This document shows, in pieces, positions 17,332 to 25,442 of a DNA stretch of 64,000 nucleotides; positions within the stretch are counted from its first letter, which is position 1, and the number at the start of each line of letters is the position of its first letter. The DNA is from Halobacillus salinus (lineage in GTDB: Bacteria; Bacillota; Bacilli; Bacillales; Halobacillaceae). The stretch lies in the NCBI RefSeq assembly GCF_004684905.1, contig NZ_SRJC01000002.1:1-64000 (forward strand), written 5' to 3'. The notes beneath the pieces were generated by a model, which worked only from the letters and a program-made list of their open reading frames with translations, did not search any database and was not told the DNA's origin. The translations under genes were made by a program, and so were the position numbers.

Positions 17332-18069
17332 ATGCCAGAAGCAGTAACGACAATGGATGGCTGGTATTGCTTGCACGACTTCCGTTCCATCGACTGGACG
17401 GCGTGGAAGTATGCAAGTAACGAAGACCGTGAACAAGCAATCCATGAATTCAAAGAAATGGTTGGAACTTGGGAAGGAACAGAGAAGGCCAAAGAAGGCA
17501 GTCATGCACTATATACAATCGTTGGTCAAAAAGCAGACTTTCTTATGATGATTCTGCGTCCGACGATGGAAGAGCTGAATGCAATCGAGACCACTTTTAA
17601 TAAATCGAAGTTGGCAGAGTTCACAAAGCCTGCTTACTCTTATGTATCGATCGTCGAGCTCTCCAACTACATGGGCAACGCAGACGAGAACGATCCTGAA
17701 ATCCAGGCGCGCCTGAAGCCGACGCTTCCGAAATGGAACCACATCTGTGTGTATCCGATGGACAAGCGCCGCCAAGGCAACGATAACTGGTATGTGCTAG
17801 AAAAAGAAGACCGCGCCAAGTTGATGTATCAACACGGCATGACAGGTCGTCAATATGCGGGTAAAATCCGTCAGATCATCACCGGTTCCTTCGGTTTCGA
17901 TGACTGGGAATGGGCGGTTACGTTATTTGCTCACGATCCGCTTCAGTTCAAGAAGCTTGTTTATGAAATGCGCTTCGACGAAGTGACTTCCCGTTACGGC
18001 GAATTCGGTAAGTTCTATGTGGGTAACATCTTGAAAACAGAAGCGATTGAGGAATTTCTACAAGTGTAA
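17332..18069 (+). CDS. hemQ: Coproheme decarboxylase HemQ
   Basis: Chlorite dismutase-fold enzyme that converts coproheme III to heme b in the coproporphyrin-dependent pathway of Gram-positives. 245 residues. The catalytic tyrosine region [11 protein letters not shown] places Tyr141, and the proximal histidine is His168 in [15 protein letters not shown]; both are offset by four from the Geobacillus enzyme as I recall it (Tyr145, His172). Strong AAAGGAG ribosome site. Divergent from pta as in B. subtilis (ywfI). Confidence 0.95.
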   Translation: MPEAVTTMDGWYCLHDFRSIDWTAWKYASNEDREQAIHEFKEMVGTWEGTEKAKEGSHALYTIVGQKADFLMMILRPTMEELNAIETTFNKSKLAEFTKPAYSYVSIVELSNYMGNADENDPEIQARLKPTLPKWNHICVYPMDKRRQGNDNWYVLEKEDRAKLMYQHGMTGRQYAGKIRQIITGSFGFDDWEWAVTLFAHDPLQFKKLVYEMRFDEVTSRYGEFGKFYVGNILKTEAIEEFLQV

Positions 18070-18081
18070 AGAAACACACAG

Positions 18082-18111
18082 AGACTCTGCTGTCCTAGCA
18101 GAGTCTTTTTC
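18082..18111 (+). terminator. Terminator of hemQ
   Basis: A 10-bp perfect stem AGACTCTGCT / AGCAGAGTCT with a 5-base loop, followed by TTTTT, 12 bases after the hemQ stop. Confidence 0.85.
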
Positions 18112-18151
18112 TATGCATAAAAAAGACCCCACTGACTTCAGTAGAGCCTCC

Positions 18152-18301
18152 CTAGATTCCATCAAACAAGTTGATAACTACTTTCCCGATGCCCCGGAGC
18201 AACCAGTACAACATCCGAACTGGCATAATGAGCAGTTCCGGCACCCATAGCAATACTTCAACCACCCATTCCCATCGACTGGAATGCTTTCTTCTTTTCA
18301 T
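18152..18301 (-). CDS. Small Trp-rich basic/hydrophobic peptide, 49 residues
   Basis: Short gene: GGAGG lies 6 bases upstream of the ATG at 18301 (an earlier in-frame ATG at 18307 abuts it). The product starts MKRRKHSSRWEWVVEVLLW, continues with VPELLIMPVRMLYWLLRG and ends in IGKVVINLFDGI. It has a basic N terminus, four Trp and two amphipathic hydrophobic helices joined at a proline. It lies 56 bases downstream of the ABC permease genes on the same strand. I do not recognise it; a membrane-associated accessory peptide is one possibility. Confidence 0.65.
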   Translation of the reverse strand: MKRRKHSSRWEWVVEVLLWVPELLIMPVRMLYWLLRGIGKVVINLFDGI

Positions 18302-18357
18302 GCCCATCCTCCGTTCCTTTCCTATCTATACGCAAAGGAATACAGGAGGTTTCATCG

Positions 18358-19080
18358 CTAGACAACTTTTCGCTGGATGCTGACGAGTCCTCCTATAAAG
18401 AAAACGAGCCCCCCACCGAAGATAGCGACCAATAACGATTCTAATGAGACAAAGAACCCTCCAAACAGACTATCAGACGGGGGAAGCATCATCAGGAACG
18501 GCTGCGCCCATGGATAGAGCGGAGCGATCGTCTCCGAATTCAGAACAAACATATTCGGCATGGTGAAAAGTACGTTCACCGTAATAGCGGCGGCGAAACT
18601 GGAGAAGACGAGTGCAACCCATAATGTAAGAGCAGCGAGCGGCAGCGTCGCCATCCATCCCCCGACCAAACTTCTCGCGAGAAGGTCCCAAGGCATCATC
18701 CCTTCCACTCCTCTTACTTTCCCCACTCCGAAAATGACAAGCATAAAGAGGAATTGGTTGATTGCGACCATCCCCATCACCATCACGTATTTCGCCAGAA
18801 AGACACTTTTTCTCTTCACAGGCATCGTGAATAATTGTTTCCAGCTATTATGCTGATGTTCATACCGACACACGAGGGCGGAGAACACAGCCACCATCAA
18901 AGGCAGAAACAATATCGCATGGACAGATACTCCCGTCGTCAGCAACCTCTCCCATTGAAACACACCTTCTATCGGGACGAAGCTCGCTGACACGCCCGCA
19001 AGCAGCGGGCTGATCCATAACAGCCACCACGCCTTCGTATGTTTGAGTTTCAACCATTCTGATTGCATCAATCCGATCAT
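18358..19080 (-). CDS. ABC-2 type permease, second subunit
   Basis: 240-residue integral membrane protein with about six hydrophobic segments and the ABC-2 pattern: a short cytoplasmic MQSEWLKLKHTKAWWL start, then CRYEHQHNSWKQLFTMPVKR after the second membrane region. This layout is typical of BcrB/NukE/MutE-like permeases of lantibiotic or bacitracin resistance exporters. Its ATG overlaps the stop of the preceding permease by four bases (ATGA), so the two are translationally coupled. Confidence 0.88.
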   Translation of the reverse strand: MIGLMQSEWLKLKHTKAWWLLWISPLLAGVSASFVPIEGVFQWERLLTTGVSVHAILFLPLMVAVFSALVCRYEHQHNSWKQLFTMPVKRKSVFLAKYVMVMGMVAINQFLFMLVIFGVGKVRGVEGMMPWDLLARSLVGGWMATLPLAALTLWVALVFSSFAAAITVNVLFTMPNMFVLNSETIAPLYPWAQPFLMMLPPSDSLFGGFFVSLESLLVAIFGGGLVFFIGGLVSIQRKVV

Positions 19081-19781
19081 GCAATATCCCTCCTTTGAAA
19101 ATCTATGACGCCTAGCACAAGGACAAGCACCCCGACCAAGATCCCCATAGCTACATAAGGAAAGGGATCCTTATCCGGAAACAAGAGCGGCCATTTCCAT
19201 ATTACCCAGTTTGGCACTTCGTAACTGTACATGGAAAAAACAGCTCCGAAGATCCCAATTGATAGTGGACCGGATTGGTTTTGTTTTATAATCGACAGCC
19301 ACACTTGAAGCGCTAGTATCGGCAGTCCAGCGAGCATCGGATAGAAGCTGTTCTCAGCAATAGCCAATACAGGAGCGTCCCATCCGAAACCGAGCCCTGC
19401 ACCAAGGAGAATCGTACCGATGAATAACAAGAAGGAAGAAACAGAAATCATTCCAGCAATCACTAGAAACTTCGCGACGAAGACATCTCTCCTTCTCACT
19501 GGTAGTGCAAGGATCTGCTTCCAGGACCCCTGTTTATGCTCGAGAGTGGCGAGCTGGGACGCAAGAATCGCCATCCCTAGCAGTAATGCGGGTGAGACGA
19601 AAAGATTGGTGAACGATATAAGCCGGCCCCATTGATCCGGATAGGTACGCATAATCCAGTCATAGCGGACACCGTAGTTCACTACCTGCAAAGCGATGAC
19701 GCCGAACGGCCCAAGGAAGACAAGGAACCAAAACCATTTACGCTTCAGCTTTAATGTTTCAGCTTGCAGTGCCTGGAGCAT
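19077..19781 (-). CDS. ABC-2 type permease, first subunit
   Basis: 234-residue membrane protein with about six hydrophobic segments, paralogous to the downstream permease. The shared motif is LEHKQGSWKQILALPVRRRDV after the second membrane region. Its start lies inside the last 23 bases of the ATPase gene. Together with the ATPase and the other permease it should form a heteromeric exporter complex of the BcrAB / lantibiotic-immunity FEG group; the drug or peptide handled is unknown. Confidence 0.88.
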   Translation of the reverse strand: MLQALQAETLKLKRKWFWFLVFLGPFGVIALQVVNYGVRYDWIMRTYPDQWGRLISFTNLFVSPALLLGMAILASQLATLEHKQGSWKQILALPVRRRDVFVAKFLVIAGMISVSSFLLFIGTILLGAGLGFGWDAPVLAIAENSFYPMLAGLPILALQVWLSIIKQNQSGPLSIGIFGAVFSMYSYEVPNWVIWKWPLLFPDKDPFPYVAMGILVGVLVLVLGVIDFQRRDIA

Positions 19782-20691
19782 TCAGTTCCCCACCTTTCGT
19801 CAAGTCGAGGAAGATCTCTTCGAGCGACTGCCTGCGTTCTTCAATGCGATAAACAGCTACTTGCTTATGAACAAGTGCGGCGACGGATTCTGCTACATCC
19901 TGGTCCGATGCATTTTCGATCAAGACACTTCCTGCTTCGCTGCATGCGTTCAACCCTAAAGATTTAAGAATACCCCTCGCCTTTTCCACTTGGCTGACGC
20001 GGAGTGCCACCTGAGGAAGCGCCTTGCCCTTCAGTGTCTCCATATCCCCTTGATAAATCAATTCCCCACGTGAAATGATTCCCACTCTTGTTGCCATCTG
20101 CTCCATTTCGCTTAATAGATGACTCGAAATGAGGACGGTGATACCGTATTTTTCTGGCATGGTCTTGATCAGCTCTCGTATTTCTTGTATTCCTGATGGG
20201 TCCAGTCCGTTCGTTGGCTCATCCAAAATCAATAACTCAGGATCGCCTAAGAGGGAAGCCGCAATACCAAGACGCTGTTTCATTCCGAGCGAGTATTGTT
20301 TAACGGGGCGATCGGAGTCTTTGGTCAGCCTTACAATTGCTAATACCTCGTCGATTCTTGATTTCGGTGCTTTCAATAAGATCCTTAGCGTTTCGAGGTT
20401 CTCCCTGCCACTCAGGTGCTCATAATAAGAAGGTGCTTCGACGAGGGAACCCATCCGTCTTAGTGCTTCTAGCTTGTGTTGATCAAACGTTTGACCAAAT
20501 ATCTCAATCTCGCCATTCGAAGGTTTCATCAACCCGAGCAGCATCCTTATGGTAGTTGTTTTCCCTGCTCCGTTCGGTCCCAGGAACCCATAAATATCCC
20601 CCTTCTGAACACGCAGATCCACTTGATGGACGGCTGTTTGTTTTTTAAATTGTTTCGTTAATTGATTGGTTTGCAAAATGATTTCACTCAT
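19759..20691 (-). CDS. ABC transporter ATP-binding protein (BcrA-like)
   Basis: 310 residues from the ATG at 20691. Walker A GPNGAGKT (38-45), signature YSLGMKQRLG (133-142), Walker B LLILDEPTNGLDP (153-165) and the H-loop ISSH are present, followed by a C-terminal regulatory region of about 90 residues typical of BcrA-type drug or lantibiotic exporters. A longer frame begins at 20715, but that codon lies in a probable -10 box and has no ribosome site; GGAGGTGGAG precedes 20691. Confidence 0.93.
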   Translation of the reverse strand: MSEIILQTNQLTKQFKKQTAVHQVDLRVQKGDIYGFLGPNGAGKTTTIRMLLGLMKPSNGEIEIFGQTFDQHKLEALRRMGSLVEAPSYYEHLSGRENLETLRILLKAPKSRIDEVLAIVRLTKDSDRPVKQYSLGMKQRLGIAASLLGDPELLILDEPTNGLDPSGIQEIRELIKTMPEKYGITVLISSHLLSEMEQMATRVGIISRGELIYQGDMETLKGKALPQVALRVSQVEKARGILKSLGLNACSEAGSVLIENASDQDVAESVAALVHKQVAVYRIEERRQSLEEIFLDLTKGGELNAPGTAS

Positions 20692-20710
20692 ACTCTCCAC
20701 CTCCACTTTC

Positions 20711-20765
20711 ATCATAGACTCGCAGGTTTAAGGCAGAGGTTCTCCCTTGTTTAAATTTTGTTTAA
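20711..20765 (-). promoter_or_regulatory. Candidate response-regulator operator and promoter of the ABC exporter operon
   Basis: On the plus strand TGTTTAA occurs at 20748-20754 and 20759-20765, an exact direct repeat with an 11-base period, with a related GGTTTAA at 20725-20731. On the minus strand a TATGAT box (20711-20716) follows without a good -35. An 11-base direct repeat upstream of a weak promoter is the usual pattern for OmpR-family activators, and such a regulator is encoded immediately upstream. Confidence 0.5.
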
Positions 20766-20773
20766 GCATCATA

Positions 20774-20811
20774 TAAAAAAAACGGACGACTGCACTATGC
20801 AAGTCGTCCGA
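20774..20811 (-). terminator. Terminator separating two-component genes from exporter operon
   Basis: Hairpin CGGACGACT(T)GCA / TGCAGTCGTCCG (20783-20810) followed on the minus strand by eight T. The last codons and stop of the histidine kinase gene lie within the hairpin. Confidence 0.8.
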
Positions 20812-22177
20812 TCACCTGTTCAGAATCAGGGTTTTCAATTGTTATTTTTGTTCCTTGAGGAGAGGAGTCGGCTTTCCAACCGAGCCCCATGTAGGAAACC
20901 ATCAAATCGACAATTGTGAGTCCTACACCGGCTCCTTTTGAATGGGAGTCTCGCGACATCCCCGGTCCTAAGTCTTCCACTACCAATTTCCCTTCTTCTA
21001 AATGGATGCCGACATATCCCCCATCGGCAGCATGTCGGATCACGTTTTGAAAAAGGTTATCCAAAATCCGCTCTATCCATTTCGGGTCGACCGACCATAA
21101 AACCGGTCCCTCCGTTGTCGTTACTTCTACTTCAATATCCTTCTGTTCGAACATCGCATACCAATGGGCGACGTTATGCCGGAGCAGGCGGTTCATTTCC
21201 ACCTGCTTCTCCTCATAAGGATATTTGTGACTCGTAAGCAGCGTGACAGAAAGCAAGTTATCGATCAAATGACTCAAGGAGTCGATCTTATCGTTCACCG
21301 ATCGAAGAGCACGCGTTCCTTTCTCGCTCTTCACTTCGTCAGTCACTTCCGTAAGGGAAGCACGTATCGTCGTAAGTGGCGTTCTCAAATCATGCGACAA
21401 ACTAGCGATCCACTCACGTCGGATGCTTTCCTCCTGTTTCTCCCGTTCGCGGCTTTCTTCTAATTCTTTGACCATCTGATTGAAGCTCATTTCAAGCTCA
21501 CCGATCTCATCGTCCGCCGTCCGCTTTACTGGTGCCGGAAGCCCGTGCGGACCACGCTCGGCCATGGCGACCGACAATTGCTTAAGACGCCCATGAACCT
21601 TACGGAAAAAGAACCAGGATAGGACAATGAATCCGATTGCGAGGATGGCGATGGCAATCACCAATAAGAAATCATAACTGCGATCGAGCCTTGTAATCGG
21701 AGGACCTAGAAGATCACGGTCCAATTGAACGACCATCGACCCTCTATTCCCATCTTCTCCAATAGGGGCAACTACGGTGAACGGGTCGCTGTCGTAGCTT
21801 TTCTTCATAAACTGTACCGTATAAGCTTGGCTCCATTGCTCCGGAATGTCCGTCTGCACATTTTCCCGGTAGATTACCTTACCTTCTTCCCCGACCCAGA
21901 AAACACCGGAATCTGGCCATTTTTCTTGCAGAGCTCCTAGACGTTCGATGATGTCGGCATCTTGCTCACCAGACAACGCCTCTGCTTCTTCATGCCACGT
22001 GTCCTCAATCGTAGAGTAACTTCCATATGGCTCGGGCTCGTTTATTTTTTGCATCATGATCGGTGGAGCGTACACGAGAGCCGAAACGAACGGAAGTGTC
22101 GCCGGAAACACGAGTAGAGCGATGACAATCAACAGGAGATATTTGATTTGCAGGGACTGACGCCATTTCCCCTTCAT
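20795..22177 (-). CDS. Sensor histidine kinase
   Basis: 460 residues. Membrane segments at about 12-35 and 169-190 enclose an extracytoplasmic sensor domain of about 130 residues. Then a HAMP domain (193-245), a DHp helix with phospho-acceptor His262 in SLSHDLRTPLT, and an ATPase domain with N box NLFQNVIRHA, G1 VEDLGPGM and G2 GAGVGLTIV. Its gene overlaps that of the response regulator by four bases. The large external domain suggests direct sensing of an envelope signal, unlike the loop-less BceS-type kinases. Confidence 0.93.
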   Translation of the reverse strand: MKGKWRQSLQIKYLLLIVIALLVFPATLPFVSALVYAPPIMMQKINEPEPYGSYSTIEDTWHEEAEALSGEQDADIIERLGALQEKWPDSGVFWVGEEGKVIYRENVQTDIPEQWSQAYTVQFMKKSYDSDPFTVVAPIGEDGNRGSMVVQLDRDLLGPPITRLDRSYDFLLVIAIAILAIGFIVLSWFFFRKVHGRLKQLSVAMAERGPHGLPAPVKRTADDEIGELEMSFNQMVKELEESREREKQEESIRREWIASLSHDLRTPLTTIRASLTEVTDEVKSEKGTRALRSVNDKIDSLSHLIDNLLSVTLLTSHKYPYEEKQVEMNRLLRHNVAHWYAMFEQKDIEVEVTTTEGPVLWSVDPKWIERILDNLFQNVIRHAADGGYVGIHLEEGKLVVEDLGPGMSRDSHSKGAGVGLTIVDLMVSYMGLGWKADSSPQGTKITIENPDSEQVIGRLA

Positions 22178-22842
22178 GCTCTCACCCGATAGCCGATTCC
22201 GCGGATCGTCTCAATAATCTGAGGTCGGGATGGATCCTGTTCGATCTTCTCCCGTAAGTGTCTAATGTGAACCATCAGTGCTTTGTCCCCTTCTCTGTAC
22301 GGTTCGTCCCAGACCCCTTCGTAGAGCTGTTCTTTCGTAAGTATTTGGTTCAGATGACGTAAGAAATAATGGAATATGTAAAATTGCTTCCCAGTCAGGA
22401 TGATCTCTTCGCTCGTGCGCTCGTCTGTGATGACTTGGCAGCTCTTCTGGATACGCAAATGATGCAGGAGAATCGTTTCCTCCGGCGTCCGCTCGTACTT
22501 CCTCAATTGGATCTCGATACGTTTCAACAGCTCTTCCGGGTGAAAGGGCTTTGTCATATAATCATCTGCGAATTCCAACCCTTCCAATTTATCATCGATG
22601 GATGTGCGAGCTGAGAGCATGATGATCGGCAGGTTGGGATATTGGCGTTTGATACGCCGCCCTAAAGAGAAACCGTCCAAGCCTGGAAGCATAACGTCTA
22701 ACACAACAGCATCAAAGCCTTCCAAATCATCTGGCAAGTTCTGCCCGGATATAAACCAGTGCGGCTGATAACCTGCCTGCTTCAATTTCTTTTCCACCCA
22801 AGTACCGATTTCTTGGTCGTCCTCCACATATAAAACGTCCAT
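22174..22842 (-). CDS. OmpR-family response regulator
   Basis: 222 residues from the ATG at 22842, which has AAGGAGGGGGAG upstream; a longer frame to 22905 lacks a ribosome site. Receiver domain: acidic pair YVEDDQ (5-10), phospho-acceptor Asp49 in VVLDVMLPGLDG, and Lys in YMTKPF. C-terminal winged-helix DNA-binding domain ends in VHIRHLREKIE and IETIRGIGYRVRA. It is the partner of the overlapping kinase and the likely activator of the downstream ABC operon. Confidence 0.94.
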   Translation of the reverse strand: MDVLYVEDDQEIGTWVEKKLKQAGYQPHWFISGQNLPDDLEGFDAVVLDVMLPGLDGFSLGRRIKRQYPNLPIIMLSARTSIDDKLEGLEFADDYMTKPFHPEELLKRIEIQLRKYERTPEETILLHHLRIQKSCQVITDERTSEEIILTGKQFYIFHYFLRHLNQILTKEQLYEGVWDEPYREGDKALMVHIRHLREKIEQDPSRPQIIETIRGIGYRVRA

Positions 22843-22926
22843 CTGCTCCCCCTCCTTTTTCTTCCATCTTACACCAGCCGAATTTAAAAATGTACCCTTT
22901 TCCATTCATAACTCGACCACCTCTTT

Positions 22927-22956
22927 GCATAAAGTGATAAAGAACAACCATTCACG
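22927..22956 (+). promoter_or_regulatory. Possible sigma-E promoter of cwlJ-gerQ
   Basis: GCATA (22927-22931) and CATTCACG (22949-22956) are spaced with 17 bases between the ATA and CAT cores. This loosely fits the mother-cell sigma-E consensus with CATACANT at -10. cwlJ is a mother-cell gene in B. subtilis. The match is partial. Confidence 0.3.
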
Positions 22957-22977
22957 GCTATAAAGCGAGGTGACCGC

Positions 22978-23400
22978 ATGGCTGTCATAGCCTACAACGA
23001 AGCGGATGTCGGCCTGCTTGCCAGACTGATGAGGGCGGAAGCTGAAGGGGATGGAAAACTCGGGATGTTAATGGTCGGCAACACGGGTGTCAATAGAGTA
23101 CGAGGGGACTGCATTGACTTCACGGATATCGGGTCGATCCGTGACATGGTCTATCAGAACCCTGGTGGATTCGAAGCAACCCAGAAGGGCTACTTTTACC
23201 AACGCGCTCGCGAGAAGGATAAAAGATTGGCCAGGAAGACCATTAATGGCAAACGGTATCACCCAGCATCGAACTCACTCTGGTTTTTCAAGCCGGAAGG
23301 AGAGTGTCCACCTCAATGGTATGGTCAGTGGAATACTGGTAGATACAAGTCACACTGCTTCTACTCACCGACTCGTTCGGATTGCCCGAGTGTGTATTAA
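22978..23400 (+). CDS. cwlJ: Spore cortex-lytic cell wall hydrolase CwlJ
   Basis: 140-residue SleB/CwlJ-type hydrolase without signal peptide, as for CwlJ, which is placed in the coat from the mother cell. Conserved stretches: LARLMRAEAEGDGKLGMLMV with the catalytic Glu, GNTGVNRV, and the C-terminal HPASNSLWFFKP with YKSHCFYSPT. CwlJ degrades cortex peptidoglycan during germination, triggered by Ca-dipicolinate. The gene is followed by gerQ, whose product is needed for CwlJ to reach the spore. Confidence 0.95.
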   Translation: MAVIAYNEADVGLLARLMRAEAEGDGKLGMLMVGNTGVNRVRGDCIDFTDIGSIRDMVYQNPGGFEATQKGYFYQRAREKDKRLARKTINGKRYHPASNSLWFFKPEGECPPQWYGQWNTGRYKSHCFYSPTRSDCPSVY

Positions 23401-23421
23401 TTTTGATAAGGAGTGATTCAA

Positions 23422-23925
23422 TTGGCAAATAAGCAAGTACCAATGGGTGGGCAAGGACAGCCAATGGGTGGGCAAGGACAGCCAATGGGTGGTCAGGGAC
23501 AGCCCATGTATGGTCAAAGTTCAGCCCCTTATTACCCTAGCAATCCTAATATGTATTATTACCCAGGGGCACAAACGTATCTGCCACAACAAACCGGTGG
23601 CTTTCAAATGCAGCCTGGGAAGTCGAAGGGAATCAACCCACCGAATATGCTGCCTTCAGAAGAGTCCTATATTGAGAACATCCTGCGTCTAAATGCAGGC
23701 AAACCCGCTACGGTGTACATGACGTTTGAAAATAACGATCAATGGAACGCTAAAGTATTCAAAGGAATCATTGAAGCAGCTGGTCGGGACCACATTATTT
23801 TGAGCGATCCGAAAACCGGCATGAGATATCTACTGCTCATGATCTACCTTGACTACATTACATTCGATGAAGAAATCGAATATAACTATCCGTTTAACGG
23901 AGCTTCCCAATACGCTCCAAGGTAA
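23422..23925 (+). CDS. gerQ: Spore coat protein GerQ
   Basis: Inner-coat protein needed for CwlJ localisation and cross-linked by transglutaminase in B. subtilis. The most likely start is TTG at 23422, 8 bases after AAGGAG, giving 167 residues; the GTG at 23413 overlaps the ribosome site. The N-terminal third is a low-complexity Gln/Gly/Tyr/Pro region with three heptads of GGQGQPM encoded by near-identical 21-base repeats (from about 23442). The conserved C-terminal domain begins at SEESYIENILRLNAGK. Confidence 0.93.
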   Translation: MANKQVPMGGQGQPMGGQGQPMGGQGQPMYGQSSAPYYPSNPNMYYYPGAQTYLPQQTGGFQMQPGKSKGINPPNMLPSEESYIENILRLNAGKPATVYMTFENNDQWNAKVFKGIIEAAGRDHIILSDPKTGMRYLLLMIYLDYITFDEEIEYNYPFNGASQYAPR

Positions 23926-23938
23926 TCAACCTTCCTTC

Positions 23939-23973
23939 AAAGTCAGAGCGCTGAATAAGCATCTGACTTTTTT
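23939..23973 (+). terminator. Terminator of cwlJ-gerQ
   Basis: Stem AAAGTCAGA / TCTGACTTT (23939-23947 with 23962-23970) followed by T, 13 bases after the gerQ stop. Confidence 0.7.
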
Positions 23974-24053
23974 AATAACAAGAGATCAAGGAACGGGTCG
24001 GCTTTCCTATATAAAACAATGACAATACCCTAACGTTCAGACACTCGTGGCAA

Positions 24054-24102
24054 AGTGAGCTCGGAATCTGTTTTTTCGAGCTCACTGAACTTTTTTTCAG
24101 GT
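24054..24102 (+). terminator. Second hairpin with T tract, upstream of a membrane protein gene
   Basis: A 10-bp perfect stem AGTGAGCTCG / CGAGCTCACT (24054-24063 with 24077-24086), then GAAC and seven T. A third small hairpin GACTCTC / GAGAGTC lies at 24121-24143. They could be terminators or attenuators in the leader of the next gene. Confidence 0.45.
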
Positions 24103-24173
24103 ACGTCTAAGACATAGCCAGACTCTCTTGGGAATAGAGAGTCTTTCAACTTGATACAGAGAAGGGTGAATTG

Positions 24174-24422
24174 ATGCGACATCCTTATGAAAATTACCAA
24201 CGGGCTCAGCTTGGAACCATTCTGTTAGCGCTTGTGCTCGCTGTCGTAGCTATCTTCCAACTTGAACACCAATGGATCATCTTACTCATGTTTTATGTAC
24301 TGGCAGGAAGCCTGGTATTTGATGCGCTAATAGAATTAAAAAAGCAGCAGCGGATCTATGCGATCATCCAACTGCTGCGTGCGATTATCATTTTTCTGTT
24401 CACTACGATTCTATTCTTTTAG
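24174..24422 (+). CDS. Small hypothetical membrane protein
   Basis: 82 residues with hydrophobic segments at about 12-27, 33-50 and 60-80, so probably three membrane helices; the last helix carries clustered Phe (IIFLFTTILFF). Start chosen at ATG 24174 behind GAAGGGTG; a TTG is directly upstream. It is convergent with ywdK, overlapping it by four bases. I do not recognise the family. Confidence 0.7.
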   Translation: MRHPYENYQRAQLGTILLALVLAVVAIFQLEHQWIILLMFYVLAGSLVFDALIELKKQQRIYAIIQLLRAIIIFLFTTILFF

Positions 24423-24787
24423 ACATACTTGATTACGGCATAACCAAGCAAGATCCAGCCGATTAAAAAGGATAATCCACCTAATGGTGTAATCATGGCA
24501 AAGGTCTTTATTCCTGTCGGAGCATAGATATATAGGCTACCGGAGAATAAAATGATGCCGACGAAGAAAAACCATCCGGCTCCTGTCATCAACCCGGTCT
24601 GGATTTTGCCCATCAACAAAGCCGTGACGAACAGCGCCATTGTGTGGAACATCTGATAGTCGACCGCTTTCCCCCACTGCTCTAATCCTTTTTGGGAAAC
24701 TTTCCCCTCTAATCCATGCGCCCCGAACGCTCCGAGTGCGACAGATAAAAACCCATTCAATACAGCTAAAATCAGAAAGACTTTCAC
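24419..24787 (-). CDS. ywdK: DUF423 membrane protein YwdK
   Basis: 122 residues, four predicted membrane segments. The DUF423 signature is visible at the start (LNGFLSVALGAFGAHGLEGK) and near the end (TPLGGLSFLIGWILLGYAV). Function unknown. It follows ywdI by 11 bases, the gene order known from B. subtilis near gerQ. Confidence 0.92.
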   Translation of the reverse strand: MKVFLILAVLNGFLSVALGAFGAHGLEGKVSQKGLEQWGKAVDYQMFHTMALFVTALLMGKIQTGLMTGAGWFFFVGIILFSGSLYIYAPTGIKTFAMITPLGGLSFLIGWILLGYAVIKYV

Positions 24788-24798
24788 CTTAATTCCTC

Positions 24799-25149
24799 CT
24801 AGAAATCAAAAATCGATGCCCCGTTAGCATCCTCATCGTTGTCTTCTTTTTTCGATGATTTCGGTTTCTCTCCACCCATCATCACTCGAATTTCTTCCGC
24901 AGTCGGTTCTTCGGAAGAACGCTCTTGTTTCGCTGATTGTTTCTCCGTTTGCCCCATCATTGCGCGTACTTCCTCACTGGTCGGACCTACGACAGACTGC
25001 TTGGAGCTGTCTTGATCAAGCAGTAAGTCAGCAAGCAGACGGACAGAACGTACATGTTCTCTCACTTTTTGTTCGTTTCCATGCTGAAGCATGGCTTCCT
25101 GTATCTCATTCGACATCTTCTTTAAGACGGTTTGATTCGAAATGGCCAT
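24799..25149 (-). CDS. ywdI: YwdI family protein
   Basis: 116-residue soluble protein with a helical N terminus (ISNQTVLKKMSNEIQEAM) and a charged C-terminal half containing two related short motifs, PTSEEVRAMMG and PTAEEIRVMMGG, before an acidic tail. AAGGAG lies at proper distance from the ATG at 25149; a TTG at 25158 abuts it. Cotranscribed with ywdK. Function unknown. Confidence 0.85.
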   Translation of the reverse strand: MAISNQTVLKKMSNEIQEAMLQHGNEQKVREHVRSVRLLADLLLDQDSSKQSVVGPTSEEVRAMMGQTEKQSAKQERSSEEPTAEEIRVMMGGEKPKSSKKEDNDEDANGASIFDF

Positions 25150-25409
25150 CGTCGTCAAACTCCTTTTTTCAACGTAAAAATTGTGCTAGTCGTAGTTTAA
25201 CACGTTCGAACGGAATCTGTCTTATAGAGAAACGACGATTCTATGAAAAAACAGTTTCCATGAGAAAATGGCTTGAATAGACTGTTGGTTCTCTTGGTTT
25301 GGTGAAGCAGTGTTGGAGAAACGCCTTTACGATAAAATGCCTGAACCTCCCCCTCTTCTTACCATTAATACACCTCAAAGAGAGCTAATTCAACGGACCG
25401 AACAAAAAA

Positions 25410-25434
25410 AGCCCGGAGCGATTTGCTCCGGGCT
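25410..25434 (-). terminator. Terminator of the NSS symporter gene
   Basis: A 10-bp perfect stem AGCCCGGAGC / GCTCCGGGCT with a 5-base loop; A-rich on the plus strand, so T tract on the minus-strand transcript. Confidence 0.85.
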
Positions 25435-25442
25435 CTTCCCTA

